The translations under genes were made by a program, and so were the position numbers. This document shows, piece after piece, positions 25,121 to 34,643 of a stretch of DNA of 64,000 bases. How positions within the stretch are numbered: position 1 is the first letter of the stretch; each line of letters starts with the position of its first letter. The stretch comes from Rhizobium sullae (GTDB lineage: Bacteria > Pseudomonadota > Alphaproteobacteria > Rhizobiales > Rhizobiaceae), in assembly GCF_025200715.1 (NCBI RefSeq), contig NZ_CP104144.1, positions 372,001 to 436,000 on the forward strand, given 5' to 3'. The notes under the pieces were generated by a model. It had not been told where the DNA came from, did no database searches, and was given only the letters and a program-made list of their open reading frames with translations.

Positions 25121-25618
25121 TCAGGCGGCTTTCGTTGCTTTCAAATTCGCCGACGCCTGTGCAAGCTTCGTCAGCTTCTTATCGGTGGCTTCCTCTTCCG
25201 CGAGGCTCGCCTGAAGGAGTGGGACCGCGTCCTTCAAGCCAAGCTGCTTGGCCCAAGCGATAAGTGTGCCGTAGCGGGCGATCTCATAATGTTCAACGGC
25301 CTGGGCTGCGGAGATCAATCCTGCGTCAAGCGCGGGAGACCCTTTGAATTCTTCCATGATCTCCTCCCCTTCGGCGATAATGCCTTGGATGGCCTCGCAG
25401 GTCTTGCCGCGAGCGGGCTTGCCAACGATCTCGAACACTTGCACGAGACGCTCGACTTGGCTTTCGGTCTCGTCACGATGCTGCAGGAAGCCCGCTTTAC
25501 CTTCCTCCGATTGCGTGGCGCGAGCCATCTTCGGCAATGCTTTCAGGATTTGCCTCTCTGCGAAGTAAATGTCCTTGAGGGTATCGACGAACAGGTCGTT
25601 CAAAGTCTTCTCTGCCAT
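25121..25618 (-). CDS. DUF892 ferritin-like protein (YciE/YciF type)
   Basis: 165 residues from ATG 25618, eight bases after AGGAGG. MAEKTLNDLFVDTLKDIYFA is the classic DUF892 opening. The ferritin-like helices include ERQILKALPKMARATQSEEG, FLQHRDETESQVERLVQVFE and AAQAVEHYEIARYGTLIAWA. The Glu and Glu-x-x-His pairs are compatible with a di-iron site. The family is associated with oxidative, osmotic and general stress, function not established. An Ala/Lys-rich C-terminal tail is usual. Confidence 0.93.
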   Translation of the reverse strand: MAEKTLNDLFVDTLKDIYFAERQILKALPKMARATQSEEGKAGFLQHRDETESQVERLVQVFEIVGKPARGKTCEAIQGIIAEGEEIMEEFKGSPALDAGLISAAQAVEHYEIARYGTLIAWAKQLGLKDAVPLLQASLAEEEATDKKLTKLAQASANLKATKAA

Positions 25619-25928
25619 TCTATCCTCCTGTGGTGGGATGATTTGTGGACTCTGAACGTGGGGCATCGCGTGTTGTTCCGATTAGCGGCCCAACAAGTCC
25701 GTTGGGCGCGAAAGACTCATTAGGCAATTCCAAGACCAGGAGGAGCGCTGGCCCGTTAGGCGGTTCACTCGACCGGAAAACGCAGCTGAGGTGCCGGGAA
25801 CCTGACAGGAATACTACCGGAATGATGGATGATGACGGTCGGCGGCATCGTCATGCGCTTCCTTGTGATCGCTGCGGCATGCTTGATGAAGCCATCATCT
25901 TGGCCGGCCGCAGTTCTGCGATCGGTGT
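25619..25928. other. Non-coding stretch
   Basis: About 310 bases between two minus-strand genes. No gene is supported. It is expected to carry the promoter of the DUF892 gene; nothing else stands out. Confidence 0.5.
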
Positions 25929-26801
25929 TTACGTGCGAGTAAGAAAAAGGTCCTCTTCCTCATCCCTTTGCCGACCTCCGAGTGCTGCGGCAGAAGAGGA
26001 GATAAAAGCACCAACAATGAGAGACAGGGCACCAAGCATCGCCGTTGTTGCCGCTGCCTTACGTGCCTCGTCTGCTGTTTTCTGCGCAGCGACCTTCGCG
26101 TCTTCCACACGCTTTAAGATTGCGTCGACTCGGGCCTTGGCGTCGGCCTCCGGCAGGGCGGTGCGCGATGCCACAATCGTTGCGAGGTAGTTTTTGTCCT
26201 CGTCTGGGATCCCGCCTTGAGCAGCACCTTGAAGAAGAATTCTCGACACCTCCGCTGCGGCCGCCCCGTCGTCGGTCGTGGTCTGCGCGCGGCTTCGATC
26301 GGGTCGAAGCAAGGCATCGGTGAAATAGGACGTCGAGAGATCGGTCGTCGGCGATTCTGCTGCTGCAACAGTGCCGGCAAGGCTTGCGGTTGTCGCGGCC
26401 TGGCTGACACCCTGAGCTCCGGCGCCCGCCAGCGCGGTCAAAGACGATGCTAGGAAACCGGCGACAAAAACCGTGGCGACTGCCCAGCTAATCAGACCGT
26501 GAGCGGTGTCGCGGAAGAAGACCTCGTCGCTGTGGACAGCGGTCCATTTCGTGCGGAGCCGGCCCGTGAGGTAGCCGCCCAGCGCCGCTGACAGCCACTG
26601 CACGACCACAAGCCAAATTGCAGCGGTGACGCCAATTGACCCTGCCGAAGCGCTCTGTCCCGTCCACGGGGACACAGCCGTCAGCCCGACGCCCGAGCCA
26701 AGAAGCAGAAGGATCAGTGTAACGCCGGTGGCGGCAAAAGCGCCGCCGAAGATCGGTCCCCACGACATCGCGGATTTGGACGATTCAACCGGAGTGGCCA
26801 C
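25929..26801 (-). CDS. Integral membrane protein, stress-associated, function unknown
   Basis: 290 residues. Two N-terminal hydrophobic blocks (FGGAFAATGVTLILLLLGSG and IGVTAAIWLVVVQWLSAALG) precede GGYLTGRLRTKW, VHSDEVFFRDTAHGLISWAV and a third segment. A long polar, Ala/Asp-rich region (about residues 150-250) has coiled-coil character (VEDAKVAAQKTADEARKAAA). A final membrane helix ends at SSSAAALGG. The arrangement is common in rhizobial proteins near stress genes. The exposed region is probably periplasmic. It follows the 25-residue membrane-protein gene after 37 bases on the same strand and may share its promoter. No enzymatic motif is visible. Confidence 0.8.
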   Translation of the reverse strand: MATPVESSKSAMSWGPIFGGAFAATGVTLILLLLGSGVGLTAVSPWTGQSASAGSIGVTAAIWLVVVQWLSAALGGYLTGRLRTKWTAVHSDEVFFRDTAHGLISWAVATVFVAGFLASSLTALAGAGAQGVSQAATTASLAGTVAAAESPTTDLSTSYFTDALLRPDRSRAQTTTDDGAAAAEVSRILLQGAAQGGIPDEDKNYLATIVASRTALPEADAKARVDAILKRVEDAKVAAQKTADEARKAAATTAMLGALSLIVGAFISSSAAALGGRQRDEEEDLFLTRT

Positions 26802-26838
26802 GACGCCCGTGTCCTGTCATGGACATGGCAGACGCCTC

Positions 26839-26916
26839 CTATCGCATGAAAAGAACAAGGAGAATGACGATTGGCAGTGGAATGCCGAGAAGCCACAGAA
26901 GAATGCCGCGACCCAT
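26839..26916 (-). CDS. 25-residue single-span membrane protein
   Basis: The minus strand encodes MGRGILLWLLGIPLPIVILL followed by VLFMR and a stop, with GGAGG seven bases before the ATG. The peptide is one hydrophobic helix with a basic residue at each end. Very short proteins of the MGRGILLWLLG type recur in alphaproteobacteria, but I know of no assigned role. It precedes the larger membrane-protein gene on the same strand. A perfect 18-bp palindrome lies about 90 bases upstream. Confidence 0.65.
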   Translation of the reverse strand: MGRGILLWLLGIPLPIVILLVLFMR

Positions 26917-27296
26917 GGCGTTGCCTCCGATCTTGGGCGTTGAAAAATATTCGAGGGATTTAACGCCGGTTGACGTTCGATGTTCCGGTCGCATTTGGGG
27001 TCTATCATTCGCGAATGATACTGCCGAGAAAGATCAGCCACTCGAAGTCACAATCCTCCGCAGCCTCCGCCCTTTAGGAGTCATTTTCTCTTCCGGCGGC
27101 TCGGGGAGTGGCGTTTCCGATAGCGGCGGGTGATGAACTTGTCGCCATCTTTAATTTCTAATGGTGTGCATGCGCTTCGCGCGCACGCCGCCTTCATTCC
27201 CGGCGCGGAATCCAGCCCATCCGGCAGTCGTCCGGTGGCCCGGCCGCCGATCGCGTCCAAGGCCGGCCGGGCCAATTCGGATAACCACCGTTCTGG
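26917..27296. other. Intergenic stretch upstream of the 25-residue gene
   Basis: 380 bases with no supported gene. It contains the 18-bp palindrome at 27003-27020 and should hold the promoter for the two membrane-protein genes. The far end is the 3' side of the amino-acid ABC operon. Confidence 0.5.
27003..27020. promoter_or_regulatory. Perfect 18-bp palindrome, candidate operator
   Basis: tatcattcg followed directly by cgaatgata is a perfect palindrome. It sits 87 bases upstream of the 25-residue gene's start. Its shape suits a dimeric repressor or activator; the protein is not identified. Confidence 0.5.
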
Positions 27297-28154
27297 CTAT
27301 CGCGGCGTGACGTCGAAGCCGAACCACTTCTGCGACAGCCTGGTGACCGTGCCGTCGGCTTTTGCCGCGGCGATGGCATCGTTGAACAGCGCCTTCAGTT
27401 CCGGATCGGTCTTGCGCAGGCCCACCGAGCTGCCGCGTCCGAGAAGTCCGCCCTGGAAGCGCGGGCCGGTCACGACCATGTCCTCGTTTCCGGGCTTTGC
27501 CGCCGCAGTCGAAAGGTAGGCCATGGACGCGATGATGAGATCGACGCGCCCGGCCTTCAGGTCGAGATCGTGCTGTTCGGTGGTCTTATATTCCCTGATC
27601 TCGACGACGTCCCTGAGGTATTTGTCAAGAAAGGCCGCGCCAATGGAGGAACCCTGGACACCGATCGTCTTGCCCTGAAGGAGAGGCGTCAGCTGTTTTA
27701 CAGCATCGGCTGCACCGGCTTCGTTGGTGGCGAGCGAAAATACCTCTCCCTTCAGCGGAAGCGTGGCGAGCGGGCTCGACTTGAGGGTCGCGAATGTCTG
27801 GCCCGTCGTGCCGTAAGAGTCGCTGAAATCGATCACTTCCTCGCGTTTTGCCGTTGCCGACATGCCGGAGATGATGGCATCGAACTTGCCGGCATTGAGC
27901 GCCGGGATCATGCCGTCGAAGGATTGAATGACAGTCGTGCATTCCACCTTCATGTGGGCGCACAGATATTTGCTGAGCTCGATTTCATAGCCGTCCAGAG
28001 TGCCGTCGGCATTGGTGAAGTTCCACGGGCGGAACTCGCCTTCGGTGGCGATCGTCATATGCGTCCATGTCTTGCCTTCTGCATGGGCGGCCGACGAGGC
28101 GAACATGAGCGGCAGGACGCAAAGCGCCTTCAGAATTCCAGTCAGATATTTCAT
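27297..28154 (-). CDS. Polar amino acid/opine-type ABC importer substrate-binding protein 1
   Basis: 285 residues from ATG 28154 with an AGGGGA site. A signal peptide (KYLTGILKALCVLPLMFASS, cleaved after AHA) precedes a family-3 binding protein: TIATEGEFRPWNFTNADGTL, then DGYEIELSKYLCAHMKVECT, IIQSFDGMIPALNAG-like core and FDAIISGMSATAKREEVIDF. These features resemble HisJ/OccT/NocT proteins for basic amino acids and opines. It is the last gene of the operon, 40 bases after the ATPase gene. A second binding protein (30588) is encoded upstream, which is unusual for one transporter. Confidence 0.92.
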   Translation of the reverse strand: MKYLTGILKALCVLPLMFASSAAHAEGKTWTHMTIATEGEFRPWNFTNADGTLDGYEIELSKYLCAHMKVECTTVIQSFDGMIPALNAGKFDAIISGMSATAKREEVIDFSDSYGTTGQTFATLKSSPLATLPLKGEVFSLATNEAGAADAVKQLTPLLQGKTIGVQGSSIGAAFLDKYLRDVVEIREYKTTEQHDLDLKAGRVDLIIASMAYLSTAAAKPGNEDMVVTGPRFQGGLLGRGSSVGLRKTDPELKALFNDAIAAAKADGTVTRLSQKWFGFDVTPR

Positions 28155-28194
28155 TGCAGTTCCCCTTTTTCGTTGTTTGGGTTTCGGACCGCTG

Positions 28195-28977
28195 TCATTT
28201 GCTGATGAACTGGCGGAAACGTTCGGATTTCGAGTTGGCAAACACCTCCTGCGGATGGCCGTCTTCTTCGACGACGCCCTTGTGCAGGAAGACGACCCGA
28301 CTGGAGACATCTCGGGCAAAGCCCATCTCGTGGGTGACGACGAGCATGGTTCGTCCTTCCTCGGCCAGCGCCCGCATCACGCGTAGCACCTCGCCGACCA
28401 ACTCCGGATCAAGCGCCGAAGTCGGCTCGTCGAAGAGCATGACCTTCGGCTGCATGGCGAGCGCGCGGGCGATCGCGGCGCGCTGCTGCTGGCCGCCGGA
28501 GAGATGGACGGGATAGTGGTTGCGCTTGTCTGATATTCCGACCTTGGCAAGCAGCATCTCCGCCTCCGCGATGCATTCGGCGCGGGACCGGCGCTGCACG
28601 TGAACCGGAGCCTCGATGATGTTTTCGAGCACCGTCTTGTGGGACCAGAGATTGAAGCTCTGGAAGACCATGCCCAGGCGCGAGCGGATCCGGTCGACCT
28701 GCTTCCGATCCTCGGGATGGGCATGGCCCCTGGCATTGGTCCGCATGCGGATCGTTTCTCCGGCAACGGTGATTTCGCCGGAGCCCGGCGTTTCCAGAAG
28801 GTTGATGCAGCGCAGAAGCGTCGACTTGCCCGAGCCGGAAGAGCCGAGAATGGAGACGACTTCGCCTTCGCGAGCATCGAGCGAGATGCCCTTCAGCACT
28901 TCGACCGGCCCAAAGCTCTTGTGCAGGTTCCTGACGCTCAATGCCAGCGGCGCGGTTTTGGACACGGTGACGATCAT
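28195..28977 (-). CDS. Polar amino acid/opine-type ABC importer ATPase
   Basis: 260 residues from ATG 28977, whose ATGA overlaps the stop of the permease upstream. Walker [14 protein letters not shown]-loop [18 protein letters not shown], signature [15 protein letters not shown], Walker [17 protein letters not shown] and switch His in [11 protein letters not shown] are all present, as in HisP/OccP/GlnQ. It energises the two permeases directly upstream. Confidence 0.95.
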   Translation of the reverse strand: MIVTVSKTAPLALSVRNLHKSFGPVEVLKGISLDAREGEVVSILGSSGSGKSTLLRCINLLETPGSGEITVAGETIRMRTNARGHAHPEDRKQVDRIRSRLGMVFQSFNLWSHKTVLENIIEAPVHVQRRSRAECIAEAEMLLAKVGISDKRNHYPVHLSGGQQQRAAIARALAMQPKVMLFDEPTSALDPELVGEVLRVMRALAEEGRTMLVVTHEMGFARDVSSRVVFLHKGVVEEDGHPQEVFANSKSERFRQFISK

Positions 28978-29714
28978 GAGGCATCTCCTTCGATAGCCGT
29001 CGCTGCGGAGGCGGCCGGGACAGATGGCGGAGGCGCGCGCAGATGCGGGCTCAGCCGGTATTCCAGGAGCTGGATGAGGCGCGTCAGCAGGAAATTGATG
29101 GCGAGATAGATGGTGCCCGCGACGATGAAGACTTCGATTGCCCGGTAGGTCTCCGAGATGATCTTCGCGGCGACACCGGTGACTTCCATCAAAGTGATGA
29201 TCGAGGCGAGCGATGTCGCCTTGACCATGGAGATCATCTCGTTGCCGTAGGCGGGTAACGCCTGGCGGATTGCAAGCGGCATGACGATGCGCCGAAAGAG
29301 CATCAGCTGCGGCATGCCGCAGGCTTTGGCCGCTTCGATCTGCCCGTGCGGCACGGAGAGCAGTCCGCCGCGGATGATTTCGCTGGCATAGGCGGCCGTG
29401 TTCAAGGTCAACGCCAGGACGGCGCACCAATACGGCTCGCGCAGCAGTGGCCAGAGCAGACTGTGGCGGACGGCCGGAAACTGGCCGAGGCCGTAATAGA
29501 TCAGGAAGACCTGCACCAGGAGAGGCGTACCGCGGAAGACGAAGACGTAGAAACGAGCAAACCAGTCGAGGACGAGAATGCCGGAAAGGCGGGCGAGGGC
29601 CAGCCCGAGCGCCAGGATCGCGCCGATCGCGATCGATGTGGCAGCAAGCTGCAGCGTCAGCGGGATTGCGGAGACGAGGCTGAGGAAAGTCTCGGTGGTG
29701 AAAGCCCAATCCAT
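28974..29714 (-). CDS. Polar amino acid/opine-type ABC importer permease 2 (HisM/OccM class)
   Basis: 246 residues from ATG 29714, overlapping the stop of permease 1 by four bases (ATGA). The HisM/QM permease signature is clear: [20 protein letters not shown], the loop [20 protein letters not shown], and [21 protein letters not shown] Pro/Ala-rich C-terminal tail ([15 protein letters not shown]) is a little longer than usual. It forms the channel with the preceding permease. Confidence 0.94.
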   Translation of the reverse strand: MDWAFTTETFLSLVSAIPLTLQLAATSIAIGAILALGLALARLSGILVLDWFARFYVFVFRGTPLLVQVFLIYYGLGQFPAVRHSLLWPLLREPYWCAVLALTLNTAAYASEIIRGGLLSVPHGQIEAAKACGMPQLMLFRRIVMPLAIRQALPAYGNEMISMVKATSLASIITLMEVTGVAAKIISETYRAIEVFIVAGTIYLAINFLLTRLIQLLEYRLSPHLRAPPPSVPAASAATAIEGDAS

Positions 29715-30433
29715 CAGCCCCTCCTGACGCCGCGGGAGAAATGCCGCTCGGCCTGGCGCATGAAGACGCCGGAGATCGTCGAAATCAGCAGGTAGATCGC
29801 CGCGGCGATCAGGTAGAAATCGAAGGGAAGGCCGGTCGATCCGGCACCCACCTGCGCCTGACGCAGCAGTTCGGCGACGCCCGTGATCGAGACCAGCGCC
29901 GATTCCTTCAGAACGACCTGCCAGACATTGCCGAGGCCGGGCAGGGCGTGCCGCAGGGTGAGTGGCGCGACAATCCGCCTGAAGCGCATGAGGCGCGGCA
30001 TTCCGCAGGCAATCGCCGCTTCGATCTCGCCGGGATGCACGGCCTTGAAGGCGCCACGAAAGACTTCGGTGTGCTGCGCGCCGGAGGTGATCCCGACGGC
30101 GAGCGCGCCGGCGAGAAAGCCCGGAAAGCCGATGAAACCTTCCGCGCCGAACAGCCTGCCGACCGCCGTCACCATGGCGCTGCCGCCAAAATAGAGGAGA
30201 TAGATGACGAGAAGATCGGGAATGCCGCGCAATATCGTCGTATAAGCATCCGCCGCCGTTCTGACGGTAGTGCCGCCGGAGATCTTTGCCCAAGCGCCGA
30301 AGGTGCCGATCACTGCCCCGATCGCGTAGCCTGCCAGCGCGATCAGGATCGTCATCCATGCACCGGCAAGGAGCGCGTGGCCCCATCCGCCGGGACCGAA
30401 GCTGACGAGCTCCAGGATTCCGGGTTGGTTCAT
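29714..30433 (-). CDS. Polar amino acid/opine-type ABC importer permease 1 (HisQ/OccQ class)
   Basis: 239 residues with the HisQ-class features [20 protein letters not shown], the permease loop [20 protein letters not shown], and [20 protein letters not shown]. Five membrane segments are expected. It is translationally coupled to permease 2 by an ATGA overlap. The 154-base gap before it, after the binding-protein gene at 30588, has no clear terminator. Confidence 0.94.
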   Translation of the reverse strand: MNQPGILELVSFGPGGWGHALLAGAWMTILIALAGYAIGAVIGTFGAWAKISGGTTVRTAADAYTTILRGIPDLLVIYLLYFGGSAMVTAVGRLFGAEGFIGFPGFLAGALAVGITSGAQHTEVFRGAFKAVHPGEIEAAIACGMPRLMRFRRIVAPLTLRHALPGLGNVWQVVLKESALVSITGVAELLRQAQVGAGSTGLPFDFYLIAAAIYLLISTISGVFMRQAERHFSRGVRRG

Positions 30434-30587
30434 GGCCGGGCCGCGCTCTGCTGGGTGTCTAGAAAATCGAATGGCATATCCATCATCCTGTCTTCAGGAA
30501 GGTGCCAGCCGGTGAAGCGTTCCGACCAGCCAGCTCATTCGGAGCGGGCGTAGCGGTCGGGTGCAGCATCCAGGAAGGCAGGCGCGA

Positions 30588-31445
30588 TCAGTTCGTTTCG
30601 AAGTTCGGTGTGAGGTCGAGCTTGCTCCACTTCTCGGAGAGCGACTTGATCACGCCGTCCTTGGCGGCGGCCTTGATCGCATCGTCGAACTTTGCCTTCA
30701 GATCCGTTTCGCCCTTGCGCATGCCGAGCGCCACTTCGGTCGCCAGCATGGCGCCTTTGACGAGCGGGCCGGACATCATCAGATCGTCATTGCCGGGTTT
30801 GGCGAGGACGGATGTCGCATAGACGCCGCTGTCGAATCCTGCGTCGATGCGCCCGGCCTTCAGATCCAGATCGCGTTCGCCGGAATTCTTGTAAGCACGC
30901 ACGGTGACGTCACTGCCGTAATAGGCGTTGATCAATTGTTCCTGACTGGTCGATTGCACGACGCCGACCGTCTTGCCCTTCAAGGCTTCGCCGATCTTTG
31001 CCATGACCGGATTGGCCTTATCCTTGTCGTTGAGGTTCAGCCGCTCGCCGGCCATCGGCAACTCGGCTACGGGACCATCCTTCAGCAGCAGGAATGTGGC
31101 GACGCCGCTGGCATAGGGCACGGTGAAATCGACGACCTGCTTGCGCTTTTCATTGATGCCGAGCGTCATGATCAGATCGAACTTACCGGCATTAAGGCTG
31201 GGGATCATCCCCGTCCACTCGCCGGCGGTCAGTTCGCACTCGACCTTGGCGCGGGTGCAGAGATCGTTGATGAGATCGACGTCGAAGCCCGCGAGCTTGC
31301 CGCTGGAATCGATCATGTTCCAGGGCGGGAAAGCGCCCTCGATGCCGACCTTCACATGTGTCCAGTCCTTAGCATCGGCGCTCGCAGGGCCGAGGGAGAG
31401 AATTGCGGCCGCAACGGCGGCAAGGAATTTCGTTTTCATGGTCAT
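30588..31445 (-). CDS. Polar amino acid/opine-type ABC importer substrate-binding protein 2
   Basis: 285 residues (ATG 31445, or the next ATG two codons on). A signal peptide (TKFLAAVAAAILSLGPASAD) is followed by VKVGIEGAFPPWNMIDSSGK and LAGFDVDLINDLCTRAKVEC, matching the family-3 fold. It is homologous to the binding protein at 27297 (shared KVE-C-T, MIPSLNAGKFD-type core, KPGN-D and LSEKW-type C-terminus) but well diverged. Both lie on one transcript around one ATPase and two permeases, so the channel may serve two ligands or two stereoisomers. Confidence 0.92.
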   Translation of the reverse strand: MTMKTKFLAAVAAAILSLGPASADAKDWTHVKVGIEGAFPPWNMIDSSGKLAGFDVDLINDLCTRAKVECELTAGEWTGMIPSLNAGKFDLIMTLGINEKRKQVVDFTVPYASGVATFLLLKDGPVAELPMAGERLNLNDKDKANPVMAKIGEALKGKTVGVVQSTSQEQLINAYYGSDVTVRAYKNSGERDLDLKAGRIDAGFDSGVYATSVLAKPGNDDLMMSGPLVKGAMLATEVALGMRKGETDLKAKFDDAIKAAAKDGVIKSLSEKWSKLDLTPNFETN

Positions 31446-31514
31446 CTCCGGTTCCCCTTGTATTGCCGCATCGTTGGCGGCGGATTGATCGGAGCGTTGG
31501 CAGCTCCTTTAAGG

Positions 31515-33194
31515 TTAAGGTTGAAGTGCTTCCCGTAATGCTTCGTTGGCTTGGCGCAGCGCTGAGGCGATGCGATTTCGTGTCTGCCGCGCGTGGACGG
31601 CATAAAAGGCGGTGTCCGGCGAGCCTGCGGGCAGCCGCGCAAGTTCATCGATCCCTTCCAGCGACGCCCAGGGTCGATGAGGCAGGGCGGGATCATGGTG
31701 AAAGCGCTCGCCGCTCGTATAGTTCAACGGCACGAGCTGCCGCGAAGCACGCAGGAGCGAGGCGTTGATGCGATCGGCAGTTTCGCCTGCCGCGCCGTCC
31801 GACAGCCGGGCGAGGGCAATTGCCTGCCGCTCGAGTTCAGAAGCCCCATCCTTCAATGCCGATATATCCAGCCGGCCGTCGAGCGCCCTCTCGAGATGAT
31901 CAAGTTCCGCCTGCAATGACGTGGCGTAAGCGGCGTAGTCATAGGGCAGGACGGGCGAAGTCAGCAGCCGCCATAGGACTTCGAGAACGATCCGCGTGTC
32001 CCGTTCGAGATTTTCCGGGTCGATGTGATCCATCGTGTCGTGGGGCGTATGCCACCACCATCCTAGCGCCGTCAGCATCTTGACCGGACCGGGAGGCTGG
32101 TGGCTCAGACTACCGAACATGGAGGGAATGCCGACACCCCAGAAGGACTGATCGGCAGCGCGTCCATGACGCCTGCCGGCGTGCTTCTGTCCTGAGATCG
32201 CAGCGACAGCATCCGCGGCGACGGCCTTCAATTCATCGATGACAGCGGAGTTGGTGAGCACTGTCGCGCCCTCGCCACCGGTGGAATCGACGTTGACATG
32301 CGCGACGCAACGGCGTTCGAGTTCGTCGAAATATTCGTCGGCATACCAGGCCGATCCGGAATAGCGCCCGTGCGAATGGCCGGACCAGAAGCAGAGGCGA
32401 AGCCCCCTTCGCCATTCGCTTCGCGTTTCGGCGAGAACGTGTGCGGCTTCCAGCATCGTCGCGTTGGCTCCGCCATTGTCCATGACGCCGAAATGCCAGG
32501 TGTCGTGATGGCCGGAAAATAACACGAACGGCGCGTCGTCAGGACCGTTCTCCGCCGAGAGTTCCGCGACCAGCAGAGGCGTCTTGCGCCAGCCGGCATC
32601 TACTTCGGCCTCGAGGCGGGCGTGAACCCGCTCGCCGCCCGCCAGCCGGCGGCGCAAACGCTCGCCGTCCTCCTGACGAATGGAGCAGATCACAGTCGAG
32701 GGCAGTTTTGCGCGGGTATGCTGCGACGGGCTTCCCCAGACGGGCGAAACGCACATTTCATAGAGATGTTCGTTCGGGCTGACATGGATCTGGCCGATCG
32801 CGCCGGCCGCACTGGCAAGGGCTGCGACTTCCTCGGTCGCGATGCCGTCGGCCAGAACGATCCTGCCGGTGACATCACGATCGGCGAAATGAGCTTCGCT
32901 GCCTTCGCCGACGTAAACGAGCTCGGCGGTGATGCCGGCGCTTGACACCGACATCGAGTGTGTGATGCAGGGTAGCGCCATGCCGTCGATTTCTATCTTC
33001 GCCCGCCCCGGCAGGCTGATGAAGGCATCATGGGCAATCAGGCGCGTCTGATAGCCGGCTGCGTTCATCTCCGCCTGCAAGTATGCGAAGCTTTCGAGCT
33101 CCTCCGGCGTTCCCGACAGTTTCACGCGCCGCGAGAATTCGCGGATATGCGACACCAGGTGCGCTCGGTCGGGAAGGGGAGCGGTGCTAGGCAT
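31515..33194 (-). CDS. M28-family metallopeptidase with PA domain
   Basis: 559 residues from ATG 33194, which overlaps the 3' end of the M20 gene by eight bases. An N-terminal helical part and a PA-like insert (ADRDVTGRIVLADGIATEEV) precede the catalytic domain: FSGHHDTWHFGVMDNGGANA carries metal-binding His and Asp, AHVNVDSTGGEGATVLTN a further acidic ligand, and WWWHTPHDTMDHID the late His. The pattern resembles M28 aminopeptidases or glutamate carboxypeptidases. No signal peptide is seen, so it is probably cytoplasmic, acting on the imported compound. It lies between the M20 hydrolase and the importer genes. Confidence 0.87.
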   Translation of the reverse strand: MPSTAPLPDRAHLVSHIREFSRRVKLSGTPEELESFAYLQAEMNAAGYQTRLIAHDAFISLPGRAKIEIDGMALPCITHSMSVSSAGITAELVYVGEGSEAHFADRDVTGRIVLADGIATEEVAALASAAGAIGQIHVSPNEHLYEMCVSPVWGSPSQHTRAKLPSTVICSIRQEDGERLRRRLAGGERVHARLEAEVDAGWRKTPLLVAELSAENGPDDAPFVLFSGHHDTWHFGVMDNGGANATMLEAAHVLAETRSEWRRGLRLCFWSGHSHGRYSGSAWYADEYFDELERRCVAHVNVDSTGGEGATVLTNSAVIDELKAVAADAVAAISGQKHAGRRHGRAADQSFWGVGIPSMFGSLSHQPPGPVKMLTALGWWWHTPHDTMDHIDPENLERDTRIVLEVLWRLLTSPVLPYDYAAYATSLQAELDHLERALDGRLDISALKDGASELERQAIALARLSDGAAGETADRINASLLRASRQLVPLNYTSGERFHHDPALPHRPWASLEGIDELARLPAGSPDTAFYAVHARQTRNRIASALRQANEALREALQP

Positions 33195-34611
33195 GGCTCT
33201 TCTCCGGTAGAGGCGGCTCAACGTCATCGGGAATCGGATTGACGAAAGCGATCCCCTCGAGGCGTCCCTGATGGTCCGCCTTGGCCGCCTCGATGAGTGC
33301 GGGATCGCAGATGAGATCGACGGCGGTGCTCGCCATCACCTTGGCTGCATGCTCCATGCCCTTGTGGGCGGCCGGAAGCTTTCCTTGGGCCACGAGCTGC
33401 CAGGAGTGGCCCGGTGTGCCGATGGCATATGTGGCGCCACGCATCTGCACGGTCGGCACCACCCAGCTGACGGTGCCGACATCCGTGGAGCCGACGATCG
33501 TTCCGTCGCCGCTTTCCGGCGGGAAGATCCCGTCGCAGAGCGCCACACCCTTCTTCGGATTCAGTCCGAACCGGCCATAGGATGCGGAAATATCTTCCGC
33601 CGAAAAGGTTTCCTGGAATTTCCGGGCCGTCTCGTGATCGGCGGCGTCGAAGGGCGGCGGGCCGAGGCGCTGGAGATGCTTGTGCATCAGCTCTTCGAGC
33701 GGGGTATTGCCGACGAGGTTGGCGTCGCCGCTGAGCACTTCGCTGCGCACCGTGGTTTCGGTCATCAGTGCAGCGCCTTCCGCCAGCTTTTTTACACGGG
33801 CGACGAGGCTCAGCAGTTCGGGAAGGCTTCGCGCACGCACGAGGTAGCGCACGGTCGCCCGAGCCTGCACCACATTCGGCGCGGAACCCCCGGCATCGGT
33901 GATCGCATAATGGATGCGCGCGGTCGAAGGCATGTGTTCACGTAGGTAGTTGGCGCCAACATTCATCAGCTCCACCGCGTCAAGCGCGCTGCGTCCAAGA
34001 TGCGGGGTTGCCGAGGCATGCGAGGCACGGCCGGTGAAATGGAAATTAATTTCGTTGCAGGCGAGCGAGATCGGATTGTTGACACCGGCCAAGGATGCCG
34101 GATGCCAGGAGATGGCGATATCGACATCGTCGAAGACGCCGGAACGAACCATGAAGCCTTTAGACGATCCGCCTTCCTCGGCGGGGCACCCGTAGTAGCG
34201 CACCCGGCCCTTCAGGCCGTTCGCCGCCAGAAAATCCTTGACGGCTGCGGCTGCAAGCATCGACCCCGCGCCGAGCAGGTTATGGCCGCAGCCATGGCCG
34301 TTGCCGCTTTTTTCGATTGGCCTCTCCTCGGCGATGCCCGCCTCCTGGCTGAGACCGGGAAGTGCGTCGAATTCGCCGAGGATGGCAATCACCGGCCCGC
34401 CTTCGCCGGCCTCACCCATGACCGCGGTTGGCAGTCCGGCAATGCCACGCTCAACGCGAAAGCCCTCTTCTTCCAGAAGGCGCGCATGCTCAGCCGAGGA
34501 GCGGAACTCCTCGTAATTCGTTTCTGGCATGCCCCAGACGCGATCGCTGAGCCCGACGAAGGCGTCGCGTTTCGTTTCGACAATATTCCAGATGGCGTCG
34601 GAGTTGTTCAT
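33187..34611 (-). CDS. M20-family amidohydrolase (AbgB/peptidase D type)
   Basis: 474 residues from ATG 34611. An earlier ATG at 34635 and the longer frame to 34668 are possible, but the longest version would place a 16-bp palindromic operator inside the gene. Visible M20 features are ILGEFDALPGLSQEAG, GNGHGCGHNLLGAGS with the zinc His, the acidic pair in GCPAEEGGSSKGFM, and the dimerisation domain NEINFHFTGRASHASATPHL. The family cleaves N-acyl or amide-linked amino acids such as p-aminobenzoyl-glutamate. With the M28 enzyme and importer it suggests catabolism of an amino-acid conjugate. Confidence 0.88.
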   Translation of the reverse strand: MNNSDAIWNIVETKRDAFVGLSDRVWGMPETNYEEFRSSAEHARLLEEEGFRVERGIAGLPTAVMGEAGEGGPVIAILGEFDALPGLSQEAGIAEERPIEKSGNGHGCGHNLLGAGSMLAAAAVKDFLAANGLKGRVRYYGCPAEEGGSSKGFMVRSGVFDDVDIAISWHPASLAGVNNPISLACNEINFHFTGRASHASATPHLGRSALDAVELMNVGANYLREHMPSTARIHYAITDAGGSAPNVVQARATVRYLVRARSLPELLSLVARVKKLAEGAALMTETTVRSEVLSGDANLVGNTPLEELMHKHLQRLGPPPFDAADHETARKFQETFSAEDISASYGRFGLNPKKGVALCDGIFPPESGDGTIVGSTDVGTVSWVVPTVQMRGATYAIGTPGHSWQLVAQGKLPAAHKGMEHAAKVMASTAVDLICDPALIEAAKADHQGRLEGIAFVNPIPDDVEPPLPEKSHA

Positions 34612-34643
34612 AGTGCTATAAGGATCCGCGTGCATGGTTACCA

